Origin: an uncultured Clostridia bacterium
GTDB lineage: Bacteria; Bacillota; Clostridia; Christensenellales; Borkfalkiaceae
Direction: 5' to 3'
Assembly (NCBI GenBank): GCA_947630035.1
Contig: CANRFW010000004.1
Location: 1-36,703, forward strand
DNA length: 36,703 nt
The translations under genes and the position numbers were made by a program. The notes under the pieces were generated by a model, which made no database searches, had not been told where the DNA came from, and saw only the letters and a program-made list of their open reading frames with translations. Positions 17,488-27,451 of this stretch are shown piece by piece; position 1 is the stretch's first letter, and each line of letters starts with the position of its first letter.

Positions 17488-19524
17488 ATGACGGCGGTCA
17501 GGAAAACGAAAGAAAAGATCCTCATTGTGGACGATTCCGAGATGAACCGCTCCATCCTCGCCGATATGCTGGCGGACGAATTCGACGTCGCCGAGGCGGA
17601 GGACGGGGAGGCGGCTCTCGAAATTCTCGGAAAGTCCGCGGATGAGTTTTCTCTCGTGCTTCTCGATATCGTCATGCCGAAAAAAGACGGGTTCGAGGTG
17701 CTTGCGGAGATGAACCGCACCCGCCTCATCGAGGACCTTCCCGTCATCATGGTCTCGGCGGAAACGGCGTCCGCGCAGATCGAGCGGGCATACGAGCTGG
17801 GCGCGACCGACTTCATCATGCGCCCGTTCGACGCTTCCATCGTCCACAGACGCGTCCTCAACACCATCTTCCTCTACGCCAAACAGCGCAACCTCATCGG
17901 CATTATCGAGGCGCAGATCAACGAAAAAGAGCAAAACAGCAGCCTCATGGTAGATATTTTAAGCCATATCGTCGAATTCAGAAACGGCGAGAGCGGGCTT
18001 CATATCCTCCATGTGCGCACCATCACCGAGCTTCTTCTGCGCAAGGTCATGCGGAAGACGGACCGCTATCCCTTTACCGATGCGGATATCTCCGTCATCA
18101 GCATGGCGTCCGCGCTCCACGATATCGGCAAGATCGGGATAGACGATAAAATTCTCAACAAACCCGGCAGACTCACGGACGAGGAGTTTGCCATCATGAA
18201 GACGCACAGCATGATCGGCGCGAAGATGCTCGAGGGACTTGCCGCCCACAGGACGCACCCCCTCGTGCGGCACGCCTACCAAATTTGCCGCTGGCACCAC
18301 GAGCGGTGGGACGGCAGGGGGTATCCCGACGGGCTGAAGGGGGACGAGATCCCCGTTTCGGCGCAGATCGTCGCCCTTGCGGACGTGTATGACGCCCTCA
18401 CGAGCGAGCGGGTCTACAAGCCGCCCTTCTCCCCCGAAGCCGCAAAAGAGATGATCTTCGCGGGCAAGTGCGGCGCGTTCGACCCCTTCCTTCTCGAGTG
18501 CTTTGAGGAAGAGTTCGAGAGGATCCGCGAGGCCCTCTCCCGCAACGCGAGCGAACAGGCGGCACAGCGGGAGATCCGCAACTATGCGGAGGCGGTGCGC
18601 CACACGGGCGGGACGGCGGGCGCCTCCGAGCGCACTTTGAAGCTCCTCGACTACGAGCGCATGAAGTACAACTTCTACGCCGAACTCACCGAGGAGATCC
18701 AATTCGAATACCTCGTCTCCGAAAATATCTTAAAGCTCTCCTCGTGGGGGGCGAAGAAGCTCGGCGTGGAGCAGGAGATCTCCGATCCCGCAAACGACAG
18801 AAGGCTCCAAGAGCAGCTCGGCAAGGATTGGTTCCGCGATCTTGAAAAGGTTTTTGCGGGGGCATCCCCCGAAAATCCCGAATTCAGGCGGGAGTGCGAG
18901 CTTGCGATCGGCGGAGAGCTGCGGTGGTACAGCGTCATCATGCGCGCCTTCTGGACGGACGGCGCCGTCCCCGCGATCGAGAGCGCCATCGGCAAACTCG
19001 TGGATGTCCACGACACCCACATTGCCATGAACGAACTCAAGGAAAAGTCCATCCGCGATCCGCTCACGGGGCTTTTGAACCGCGAGGGCGCGGGGGAGGA
19101 ACTTCCCGCAAAGCTCGCGAATTACCCCGCCCACAAGTACGCGGTCGCCGTGTTCGATATCGACCTCTTCAAGCGCGCAAACGATACCTACGGGCATCTC
19201 TTCGGGGATAAGGTCCTCTGCGAAGTGTCGGAGCGCCTCGTCCACAGCACGAGAGTACACGATCTCTGCGCCCGCATCGGCGGCGACGAGTTCCTCATCG
19301 TGTTCGAGTACGACGCGGATATCCATCCCATCATCGCCCGTGTCTTCAAGGCGCTCTGCGGCCCCGTGGGGGAATTCGACCTCACGGTCAGCATGGGGGT
19401 CGCCGAGATGACGAGGGCGGGGCAGAGTTTCCGTTCCCTCTTCAAAAAGGCGGACGAAGCCCTCTATGCGGCGAAGAACGGCGGCAGGGCGGGCTATCGG
19501 TTTTACGGCGAAAGCAAGGAGTGA
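17488..19524 (+). CDS. Response regulator with REC, HD-GYP and GGDEF domains (c-di-GMP turnover)
   Basis: REC ILIVDDSEMNRSILADML...LVLLDIVMPKKDGFEV; HD-GYP ALHDIGKIGI...HHERWDGRGYPDGLKGDEIP; GGDEF ARIGGDEFLIVF with I-site RVHD five residues upstream. Confidence 0.95.
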   Translation: MTAVRKTKEKILIVDDSEMNRSILADMLADEFDVAEAEDGEAALEILGKSADEFSLVLLDIVMPKKDGFEVLAEMNRTRLIEDLPVIMVSAETASAQIERAYELGATDFIMRPFDASIVHRRVLNTIFLYAKQRNLIGIIEAQINEKEQNSSLMVDILSHIVEFRNGESGLHILHVRTITELLLRKVMRKTDRYPFTDADISVISMASALHDIGKIGIDDKILNKPGRLTDEEFAIMKTHSMIGAKMLEGLAAHRTHPLVRHAYQICRWHHERWDGRGYPDGLKGDEIPVSAQIVALADVYDALTSERVYKPPFSPEAAKEMIFAGKCGAFDPFLLECFEEEFERIREALSRNASEQAAQREIRNYAEAVRHTGGTAGASERTLKLLDYERMKYNFYAELTEEIQFEYLVSENILKLSSWGAKKLGVEQEISDPANDRRLQEQLGKDWFRDLEKVFAGASPENPEFRRECELAIGGELRWYSVIMRAFWTDGAVPAIESAIGKLVDVHDTHIAMNELKEKSIRDPLTGLLNREGAGEELPAKLANYPAHKYAVAVFDIDLFKRANDTYGHLFGDKVLCEVSERLVHSTRVHDLCARIGGDEFLIVFEYDADIHPIIARVFKALCGPVGEFDLTVSMGVAEMTRAGQSFRSLFKKADEALYAAKNGGRAGYRFYGESKE

Positions 19525-19526
19525 AT

Positions 19527-19883
19527 ATGACCATTCAGGAATGTTACAAGGCCCTCGGCGGCGATTACGACGAGGTCATCGGAAGGCTCAGAAGCGAACG
19601 TCTCGTGCAGAAATTCGTCTTAAAATTCCCCGCGGACGGGAGCTATGAACTCCTCCTCCGTTCCCTCGAAGAGGGGAACGCGCCCGAGGCGTTCCGTGCG
19701 GCGCACACCATCAAGGGCATGTGCCAGAATTTGGGATTTACGACTCTCGGAGCGTCCTCCTCGGCGCTCACGGAAAAACTGCGCGGCGGGAAACTTGCGG
19801 GGTATGAGGCCCTCCTTTCCGCCGTGAAAGAGGACTACGCGCGCACGGTTGCGGCGATCAAAGATTTCGAAGCGAACCTCTGA
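19527..19883 (+). CDS. Stand-alone Hpt (histidine phosphotransfer) domain protein
   Basis: 119 aa with AAHTIKGMCQNLGFTTLGASSSALTEKLR, the canonical Hpt motif HxxKG. Confidence 0.92.
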   Translation: MTIQECYKALGGDYDEVIGRLRSERLVQKFVLKFPADGSYELLLRSLEEGNAPEAFRAAHTIKGMCQNLGFTTLGASSSALTEKLRGGKLAGYEALLSAVKEDYARTVAAIKDFEANL

Positions 19884-19911
19884 CGGGGAACGCCCGCGGG
19901 GCGGAAAAACT

Positions 19912-22620
19912 ATGGCGGAAGAAAAGAAAAAGAGCAAAAAGATCGGATTCAAGAATCTGATCATGGGCGAAAAAAGTCTGCTTGCGACGGTGCTGCTTAT
20001 CATCCTCGTCATCGCCAGCCTTGTTGCCGCCTACCTCGGATGCACGAGGATCGTGTACGACCGCGCCTACAAACAGCTCGAGGATGCGGCGAACACGGTG
20101 ATCGATCAGGTCCGTTCCAAATTCCAGCGCGACAAGGAAGTCCTCGACGCGACGGCGGAGATCATTGCGGATTCGCACGCATTCGACAGTGAGGATATCG
20201 GCGCCGACGAGTTCAGCAAAGAGCTTGCGGACTATATCAAAAACGTCGCTCCCATCCAGAACATGATGAACCTCCGCATCTATACTGCAAGCGGAGACGT
20301 CTTCCTTCCCGACGAAGGGTTAAGCGAAACCTTCAAAATCCCCAAGGAGGTCTACGACCAGCTCGTCCCCTTGATGGAGACGACCGGCGACTTCATCTCC
20401 TCGCGGGAGATCAGCAAGCGCACGGGGATGGTGGGCGCGCAGATCGTACAGCAATATGTTCCCGTCCGCCGCGGCGACAAGGTCGTGGCGCTCCTCTGCG
20501 GCGTCACCGATCTTGCCAAGCTCCCGCAACTCCTCCGCGTGGGGAATATCTATAACGGCAATGCAGACGTGGCGATCGTCGACGTGAAGTCCGAAAACGA
20601 CAGCGGCGATCCCGCCAAGAAATACGAGATGATCATGGACACCGTGAAAACGGGCATGGACGGGGCAAATGAACTCGGCTATTTCACCGATTACCTCAAC
20701 CTCAAAGTCCGCGGGTTCAAGTCTATGGCGGACTTTCAGGCGGACGTCGTCGGGTTCGGCACGGGGGATGCGCAGGTCTGGTCGGCAGAGGAAAAGGAGT
20801 GGATGTACCTCTACTATAAGCCGGTCGGCGGCTCCGCAACGAGGTGGAGCGTCATCATCTCCGTCCCGAAGAGCGTCGTGTTCACCAACGTGAAGAACGT
20901 GCAGATCGTCTTCGTCGTGATAGGTTCGGTCGTCGCCGTCGCCCTCGTCCTGTATTTCTTCATGATCAGGCGGAACGCGAAGGCCGCCATCGAGAAATCG
21001 GTGGAGCGCGCCGTCCTCGAAGAAAAGCTCATCAAGGCAGAGGCGGCGGAGCGCGCCAAGACCGCCTTCCTCTCCAACATGTCCCACGATATCCGCACCC
21101 CGATGAACGCCATTTTGGGCTTTGCGGCGCTCGCGGAGACCAACATCAACGACAAGGAGAAGGTGCAGGATTACCTCGCGAAGATCCTCTCCTCGGGCAA
21201 TCACCTCCTCTCCCTCATCAACGACGTCCTCGATATGTCCCGCATCGAGAGCGGGAAACTCAATATCGAGGAGAAGCCTTGCTCCATCTCGGATATCTTC
21301 CGCGATCTCCGCAATATCATCCAGACGCAGATGAAGAGCAAGCAGCTGAATTTCTACATGGACACCCTCGACGTTGTGGACGAGGAGATCTGCTGCGACA
21401 AGCTGCACGTCAACCAGATCCTTTTGAACCTCCTCTCCAACGCCATCAAGTTTACGCCCGCGGGAGGGTCCATTTCCCTCACCATCCGCCAGAAAGCGGG
21501 TGCGCCCACGGGGTACGGGGCGTATGAAATGCGGGTGAAAGATACGGGCATCGGCATGAGTGAAGAGTTCGCCGTGCATATCTTCGAGCCCTTCGAGCGG
21601 GAGCGCACCTCCACGGTCAGCGGCATACAGGGCACCGGCCTCGGCATGGCGATCACCAAGTCCATCGTCGATGCAATGGGCGGCACCATCGAACTTGTCA
21701 CGGAGAAAGACAAGGGCACCGAGTTCATCGTCAACCTGCAATTCCGTCTGCAGACGGAGGAAGAAAGGCCCGCCGCCATCCGCGAACTTGCGGGACTGCG
21801 CGCCCTCGTCGTCGACGACAATTTCGACACCTGCGACTCCGTCTCCAAGATGCTCTTAAAGATCGGCATGCACGCCGAGTGGACGATGCACGGCAACGAG
21901 GCCGTCCTCCGCGCAAAGCAGGCGGTGGAGACGGGGGAGGGCTTCTCCGTCTACATAATCGACTGGGTGATGCCCGATCTTTCGGGCTTCGAGATCGTGC
22001 GGCAGATCCGCAAGATCGTGGGGGAGGATATCCCGATCATCATCATTACGGCATACGACGTGGCGGCGATCATGGACGAGGCGAAGGATATCGGCGTCAC
22101 GGCCTACTGCAACAAGCCCATCTTCCTCTCCGAACTCCGCGAGACCCTCGTCTCCTGCCTCGAAAAGGGCAAGGAAAAGAAGACGGAGGACGCGGTGATC
22201 GTCTCCGCGGAGGAAGCGGAGGCATTCAAGGGCAAGCGCATCCTCCTCGTGGAGGACAACGAACTCAACCGCGAGATCGCCGAGGAACTCCTCGGGGAGA
22301 GCGGGTTCGAGGTGGAGACGGCGGAAGACGGGTCCATTGCCGTCGAGAAAGTGAAGGCGGCGGAGGCGGGATACTACGACCTCATCCTCATGGACGTGCA
22401 GATGCCCGTGATGGACGGGTACGAGGCGACAAAATCCATCCGCGCCCTCGGAGGCGAAAAGGCGGAAGTGCCCATCATCGCGATGACGGCGAACGCCTTC
22501 GACGAAGACAGGCGCAAGGCGGCGGAGTGCGGCATGAACGCCCACGTCGCCAAGCCCATCAATATCCCGCAACTCATGCAGGTTTTGAAAATACACCTGT
22601 TCGGCGAAGAGGAAAAATAG
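19912..22620 (+). CDS. Hybrid sensor histidine kinase (extracytoplasmic sensor, HisKA, HATPase_c, two REC)
   Basis: TM at aa ~25-45, second TM VFVVIGSVVAVALVLYFFMI, H-box [18 protein letters not shown], two RECs (LRALVVDDN...[28 protein letters not shown]...LILMDVQMPVMDG). Confidence 0.95.
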   Translation: MAEEKKKSKKIGFKNLIMGEKSLLATVLLIILVIASLVAAYLGCTRIVYDRAYKQLEDAANTVIDQVRSKFQRDKEVLDATAEIIADSHAFDSEDIGADEFSKELADYIKNVAPIQNMMNLRIYTASGDVFLPDEGLSETFKIPKEVYDQLVPLMETTGDFISSREISKRTGMVGAQIVQQYVPVRRGDKVVALLCGVTDLAKLPQLLRVGNIYNGNADVAIVDVKSENDSGDPAKKYEMIMDTVKTGMDGANELGYFTDYLNLKVRGFKSMADFQADVVGFGTGDAQVWSAEEKEWMYLYYKPVGGSATRWSVIISVPKSVVFTNVKNVQIVFVVIGSVVAVALVLYFFMIRRNAKAAIEKSVERAVLEEKLIKAEAAERAKTAFLSNMSHDIRTPMNAILGFAALAETNINDKEKVQDYLAKILSSGNHLLSLINDVLDMSRIESGKLNIEEKPCSISDIFRDLRNIIQTQMKSKQLNFYMDTLDVVDEEICCDKLHVNQILLNLLSNAIKFTPAGGSISLTIRQKAGAPTGYGAYEMRVKDTGIGMSEEFAVHIFEPFERERTSTVSGIQGTGLGMAITKSIVDAMGGTIELVTEKDKGTEFIVNLQFRLQTEEERPAAIRELAGLRALVVDDNFDTCDSVSKMLLKIGMHAEWTMHGNEAVLRAKQAVETGEGFSVYIIDWVMPDLSGFEIVRQIRKIVGEDIPIIIITAYDVAAIMDEAKDIGVTAYCNKPIFLSELRETLVSCLEKGKEKKTEDAVIVSAEEAEAFKGKRILLVEDNELNREIAEELLGESGFEVETAEDGSIAVEKVKAAEAGYYDLILMDVQMPVMDGYEATKSIRALGGEKAEVPIIAMTANAFDEDRRKAAECGMNAHVAKPINIPQLMQVLKIHLFGEEEK

Positions 22621-22702
22621 CTTATTTGCCCCATAATAGATACATGGGGTGGAAAAATCTCAAAATCGGACGCGGAGCAACTCCGCGAAAGGGGTAGTGC
22701 GC

Positions 22703-24403
22703 ATGGAATATTTTCGGTTAGGCGATATCCTCGTCAACAACGGCGCGATCACAAAAGAGCAGCTCGATAAGGCGCTCGAATTGCAGAAGACGAGGCACGA
22801 GCGTCTCGGCACCATTCTCATCGACGAGGGCATCATCAACGAACAGCTCCTCATCGAGACCCTCGAATTGCAGCTCGGCATAGACTTTATCGATCTCTCG
22901 AAGGTCCGTATCCCGATCGAGCTTGCTTCCCTCGTGCCCAAGAGCATTGCGCGGCGGCACGGGGTGGTGCCCGTCCGTCTCAATAAAGACGAACTCACCC
23001 TCGCAATGTCCGATCCTCTGAACTTCGTCGCCCTCGAGGAAGTGCGCACGGCGACCCGCAAGCGCATCCTTCCCAAGATCGCGACGACGGTTGCCGTCAA
23101 CAAGGCGATCTCCACTCTCTACGGCAACGAGGGCGTCGCCCGCGCCATCGAGGAGATGCGCAGCGATACCTCCGCCCAGACGGCGGCAGCCGCCCGTCCC
23201 CACAGCGAGGAAGTCACGGAAGACGGCGCCCAGCAGTCCGCCCCCACCGTAAGGCTCGTCAACTCCATTTTGGAACGCGCCGCCAACGAGCGCGCGAGCG
23301 ACGTGCATATCGAACCCCGTGCCGACGAAGTGGTCGTCCGCATGCGGATAGACGGCAAGCTCCGCACCGTGCTTACGGTGCCCGACGAGCTGAAGCGCAC
23401 CGTCGTCTCCCGCCTCAAGATCATGGGCGGCATGGATATTTCGGAGTCCCGCACCCCGCAGGACGGCCGCGCGAACGTCCTCGTAAAGGGGCACAATATC
23501 GACCTGCGTATGTCCACCCTTCCCGCCATGTACGGGGAGAAAGTGGTCATCCGTCTCCTCGATAAGTCCGCCCAGCTCCTCGATGCGAAGGCGATCGGCC
23601 TCGAGGGGGAGAACCTCGAAAAATACAACAAGCTCCTCACCAATGCGCACGGCATGATCCTCATCGTCGGCCCCACGGGTTCGGGCAAATCGTCCACCAT
23701 GTATACGATGATCCGCTCCCTCAACACCGACGAGGTCAACCTCGTCACCCTCGAGAACCCCGTCGAGTACGATATCGACGGCGTCAACCAGGTGCAGATC
23801 AACGAGAAGACGGGCATGACCTTTGCGGAGGGCCTCCGCGCCATTCTCCGTCAGGACCCCGATATCATCGCGGTCGGCGAGATCCGCGACAGCGAGACGG
23901 CGGAGATCGCCATCCGCTCCGCGATCACGGGCCACCTCGTGCTTTCCACCGTCCACACCAACGACGCGCTCTCCGCCATCGACCGTCTCGTCGATATCGG
24001 CACCGCGCCCTACCTCATTGCGGATGCCCTGAAAGGGGTCATCTCCCAGCGGCTCGTCCGCCGTATCTGCCCCCACTGCAAGGAGGCATACTCCCCCACG
24101 GAGGAGGAGCTTGCGGCGCTCGGGTGCGACGTGGACGACGAAGATATCCGCTTCTACCGCGGCAAGGGCTGCCCCCATTGCTATCACACGGGTTACGTCG
24201 GGCGGACGGGCGTCTTCGAAATTCTCCTCATCGACAAGGATTTCAAGCGCGCCATCGCCGAGGGGCACCACACCGCACAGCTCTCGGAGTACGCGGAGAA
24301 GGGGACCTTCTCCCCGCTCGCGGAGGATTGCCGCAGGCTCGTTCTCGCGGGGGTCACCTCCGCGGAAGAGGCGATCGGCGTCCTCAATTCCACTGTAAAA
24401 TAA
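22703..24403 (+). CDS. pilB: Type IV pilus assembly ATPase PilB with N-terminal MshEN-type domain
   Basis: RLGDILVNNGAITKEQLDKALELQ-KTRHE-RLGTILIDEGIINEQLLIETLELQ; Walker A GPTGSGKSSTMYTM; Walker B LRQDPDIIAVGEIRDSETAEIA; CxxC...CxxC zinc motif. Confidence 0.97.
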   Translation: MEYFRLGDILVNNGAITKEQLDKALELQKTRHERLGTILIDEGIINEQLLIETLELQLGIDFIDLSKVRIPIELASLVPKSIARRHGVVPVRLNKDELTLAMSDPLNFVALEEVRTATRKRILPKIATTVAVNKAISTLYGNEGVARAIEEMRSDTSAQTAAAARPHSEEVTEDGAQQSAPTVRLVNSILERAANERASDVHIEPRADEVVVRMRIDGKLRTVLTVPDELKRTVVSRLKIMGGMDISESRTPQDGRANVLVKGHNIDLRMSTLPAMYGEKVVIRLLDKSAQLLDAKAIGLEGENLEKYNKLLTNAHGMILIVGPTGSGKSSTMYTMIRSLNTDEVNLVTLENPVEYDIDGVNQVQINEKTGMTFAEGLRAILRQDPDIIAVGEIRDSETAEIAIRSAITGHLVLSTVHTNDALSAIDRLVDIGTAPYLIADALKGVISQRLVRRICPHCKEAYSPTEEELAALGCDVDDEDIRFYRGKGCPHCYHTGYVGRTGVFEILLIDKDFKRAIAEGHHTAQLSEYAEKGTFSPLAEDCRRLVLAGVTSAEEAIGVLNSTVK

Positions 24404-24437
24404 GAGGGAGCAAAAAGGCTTTCAGGGAGAGAAGAAT

Positions 24438-25487
24438 ATGCCCATGGATCTCAACACGCTCGTTGCACAGGCAAGAGCATCCCGCGCATCGGATATCCAC
24501 CTCGTGAGAGGACTGCCCGCCCGCATCCGTGTGGACGGCGAACTCGTCAACTTCGGCACCCCGCTCACGGCCGCCGACTGCGAATATTACGCACGGCAGA
24601 TGGCGGGTGCGGAGTACGCCAAGATCGAGAAGATGGGGGAGCTTGACCTTGCCCTCACCTTCCCGGGGCGCATCCGCTGCCGTATCAATCTCTTCCGCCA
24701 GCAGGGGGCGATCTCCGCGGCGATCCGTATCCTCTCCGATAGGATCCCCGAACTCGATTCCCTCGGCCTCCCGCCCATGGTGCAATCGCTGCCCTCCTTA
24801 AACCGCGGCATTGTGCTTGTCACGGGTGAGACGGGGTCCGGTAAATCCACCACCCTCGCCGCCATGCTCAACCGCATCAACCGCACCAAAAACGCACATA
24901 TTATCACGTTGGAAGACCCGATCGAGTATATCTATGAACCCGATAAGTGCGTCATCAACCAAAGGGAGATTGGCTCGGACACCGAGAGCTACGCGACGGG
25001 CCTCCGTGCCATTCTCCGCGAAGACCCCGACGTCATCCTCATCGGCGAAATGCGCGACCTCGCCACCATCGAGACGGCGCTTACGGCGGCGGAGACGGGG
25101 CACCTCGTGTTTGCCACCCTCCACACCAACTCCGCACCCGACTCCATCGACCGCATCGTGGACGTGTTCCCCGAAATGCGGCAGAAACAGATCCGCATGC
25201 AGCTCTCGACGACGCTCATGGCCGTCCTCTCCCAACAGCTTCTCCCGAAGAAGATGGGGGGCAGGGTCGCGGCGTGTGAACTCATGATGGTGACGCCCGC
25301 CATCCGCAACCTCATCCGCGAGGGGAAGACGCCGCAGATCGCAAGCTCGATGGCGACGTCCGCCTCGGAGGGGTCGGTGACGATGGACAATTCCCTCATT
25401 GCGCTCTTCCGCCAGCGGGTGATCTCGGGGGACGTAGCCAAGGCCGCCGCACACGACGCGGAGTACGTCCGCAAGAACGTGTATTAA
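24438..25487 (+). CDS. pilT: Type IV pilus retraction ATPase PilT
   Basis: GETGSGKSTTLAAM, ILREDPDVILIGEMRDLATIETALTAAETGHLVFATLHTNSAPDSIDRIVDVFP. Confidence 0.96.
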   Translation: MPMDLNTLVAQARASRASDIHLVRGLPARIRVDGELVNFGTPLTAADCEYYARQMAGAEYAKIEKMGELDLALTFPGRIRCRINLFRQQGAISAAIRILSDRIPELDSLGLPPMVQSLPSLNRGIVLVTGETGSGKSTTLAAMLNRINRTKNAHIITLEDPIEYIYEPDKCVINQREIGSDTESYATGLRAILREDPDVILIGEMRDLATIETALTAAETGHLVFATLHTNSAPDSIDRIVDVFPEMRQKQIRMQLSTTLMAVLSQQLLPKKMGGRVAACELMMVTPAIRNLIREGKTPQIASSMATSASEGSVTMDNSLIALFRQRVISGDVAKAAAHDAEYVRKNVY

Positions 25488-25503
25488 CCCCGTCCCCTTG
25501 GAA

Positions 25504-25593
25504 GGGAGCGCGTTCAACCCTTGCCTTCCCGGAGGGAGCGCGTTCAATCCTTGCCTTCCCGGAGGGAGCGCGTTCAATCCTTGCCTTCCCCTT
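25504..25593 (+). repeat. 30-bp tandem repeat (gggagcgcgttcaatccttgccttcccgga), ~3 copies
   Basis: Units at 25504, 25534 and 25564; the last runs into the CCTTGCCTTCCCCTTGAGGGGAAGG element end. Confidence 0.9.
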
Positions 25594-25726
25594 GAGGGGA
25601 AGGTGTCCCCGCAGGGGACGGATGAGGTGTTGTAAATTGTGTTCACCTCATCACCGCCGCAAAGGGTGCGGCGGAGCTTCAGCGCAAGGCACGCCTACGG
25701 CGCCCTCAAGGGGAAGCCGAGAGGAT
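25578..25726. mobile_element. MITE-like palindromic element (same family as 14386-14507, opposite orientation, with extra internal segment)
   Basis: ccttgccttccccttgaggggaaggtgtccccgcaggggacggatgaggtg...cacctcatcaccgccgc...aaggggaagccgagagg. Confidence 0.55.
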
Positions 25727-25863
25727 GGATAGCAAACCCGCCCCCTTTGAAGGGGGCGGGGTAGGGGTGGGGGTTGCCCACGAATTACAGTGTCCCCCCG
25801 ACCCTCATACCGACGCCGCATAGCGGCGGAGTGTATCTTGATCTTGTCTTTTAAGGAGGTCGT

Positions 25864-27081
25864 ATGCAGACTTTCAAATATCGCGCGATCGCGCAGGACG
25901 GCTCCACCGTCGACGGCGTGATCGAGGCTTACGATGAATTCGAAGCCGTCAACGAGATCCGCAAGAGCTGCGCGGTCGTCGAGTCGATAAAGCCCGTGCG
26001 CAAGCAGCGGCGGACCATCGATATCAACGAGCCGCTGTGGGTCAGCAATAAGACGCTCGCCATCACCGCGAACCAGTTCTTCATCATGTTGAAGGCGGGT
26101 CTCACGATGACGCGCACCATCGAACTCATCGCCGACCAGTGTAACGACCGTTTGATGAAGCGCATCCTCCGCGCCTGTGCGGGGGACGTGGCTGCGGGCT
26201 ATTCCCTTGCGGGCAGTCTCGAGAAGAACGGCAAGAAGATCCCCGCCGTGTTCATCGAAACGGTGCGCGCGGGGGAGGAATCGGGCACGTTGGAGCAATC
26301 CTTCCGCAGTCTCGAGACCTACTATAGCCGTGCGAACAAAACGCAGAAGAAGGTGAAATCGGCACTCACCTATCCCATCCTCGTCCTCGTCGTGGCGGTC
26401 ATCGTCATCGGCGTCGTGATGGTGGTGCTTGTCCCCCGCATGACGGAGACCCTCACCTCCTTCGGCACCGAGCTGCCCCTCGTCACCCGCATCCTCATTG
26501 CGATCTCCGATTTCTTCAAGAATTGGTGGTACCTTGTGGCGATCGTGCTTGTCGCGCTCGTGTTGGGGCTGTACTTCTTCGGCAAGTCCGAAAAGGGGAA
26601 GATGGCGTATTCCAAACTCCGCTTCAAACTCCCCGTCATCGGAAAGATCACCCGCTTCAATTCCGCGGCGCAGGTCGCGAACACCCTCTCCACCTTGCTT
26701 GCCGCAGGGCTCCCCGTCACCCGCGCGCTCGATATCGTCAGCCGCGTCGTCGACCAACGCTGTTTGGGCAAGGAACTCAGCGAGGCGATCGTAAAACTCG
26801 AGGGCGGCATCAGCCTCGGCGAAGCGCTCAAAGAGTCCAAATACCTGCCCGCGATGCTCATTGAGATGATCACGGTAGGGGAGTCCTCGGGTATGTTGGA
26901 GGAGACTCTCCGCACGATCGGGCTGTTCTACTCGGACGAAGCGACCTCCGCATCCGACTCGGCGCTCGGCCTCATGGAGCCGATCATTACGATTATTTTG
27001 GGCGTTGTCGTTGGATTCATCGTGATCGCGATCTACGTGCCGATCTTCTCCATGTCCACGGCCGCCGGCAGCGGGATTTAA
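25864..27081 (+). CDS. pilC: Type IV pilus inner-membrane platform protein PilC (GspF family)
   Basis: MQTFKYRAIAQDGSTVDGVIEAYDEFEAVNEIRK; two T2SSF repeats (FFIMLKAGLTMTRTIELIADQ; NTLSTLLAAGLPVTRALDIVS) and C-terminal TM; RBS aaggaggt. Confidence 0.96.
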   Translation: MQTFKYRAIAQDGSTVDGVIEAYDEFEAVNEIRKSCAVVESIKPVRKQRRTIDINEPLWVSNKTLAITANQFFIMLKAGLTMTRTIELIADQCNDRLMKRILRACAGDVAAGYSLAGSLEKNGKKIPAVFIETVRAGEESGTLEQSFRSLETYYSRANKTQKKVKSALTYPILVLVVAVIVIGVVMVVLVPRMTETLTSFGTELPLVTRILIAISDFFKNWWYLVAIVLVALVLGLYFFGKSEKGKMAYSKLRFKLPVIGKITRFNSAAQVANTLSTLLAAGLPVTRALDIVSRVVDQRCLGKELSEAIVKLEGGISLGEALKESKYLPAMLIEMITVGESSGMLEETLRTIGLFYSDEATSASDSALGLMEPIITIILGVVVGFIVIAIYVPIFSMSTAAGSGI

Positions 27082-27171
27082 GGCAAAGGACGAGATTCCT
27101 CATCCCGCGAGGGGGTTCGGAATGACGTAGTAGGACTTCGCCGCTCGTTCGCACCGGTACGTGCGCCCCTG

Positions 27172-27350
27172 CTTCGGTTACGTTGTGTCGAGCGACAGAC
27201 TTCGGTCGCGGTGTGTCGAGCGACCTACTTCGGTTACGGTGTGTCGAGCGACCCGCTTCGGTTACGGTGTGTCGAGCGACCCGCTTCGGTTACGGTGTGT
27301 CGAGCGACCTACTTCGGTTACGGTGTGTCGAGCGACCCGCTTCGGTTACG
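27172..27350. repeat. 28-bp tandem repeat (cttcggttacggtgtgtcgagcgacc[ta/cg]), six full units plus partial
   Basis: Units at 27172, 27200, 27228, 27256, 27284, 27312 and partial at 27340; exact 28-bp spacing without spacers. Confidence 0.95.
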
Positions 27351-27451
27351 TCATTTCGACGACCGTAGGGAGGAGAAAACTCAAATTCGAGATTCCTCAC
27401 CCCGCGAGGGGGTTCGGAATGACGTAACCCCCGTAAAATCCTCAACCACGG

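Noticed and set aside
15237-17867. 876-aa minus-strand ORF opposite the Ig-repeat gene
   Set aside because: Mirror of repeated coding sequence on the plus strand; its own repeats are just the antisense of the Big_3-like repeats.
27172-27350. Possible CRISPR array upstream of pilA
   Set aside because: 28-bp units are contiguous with no spacers; no cas genes.
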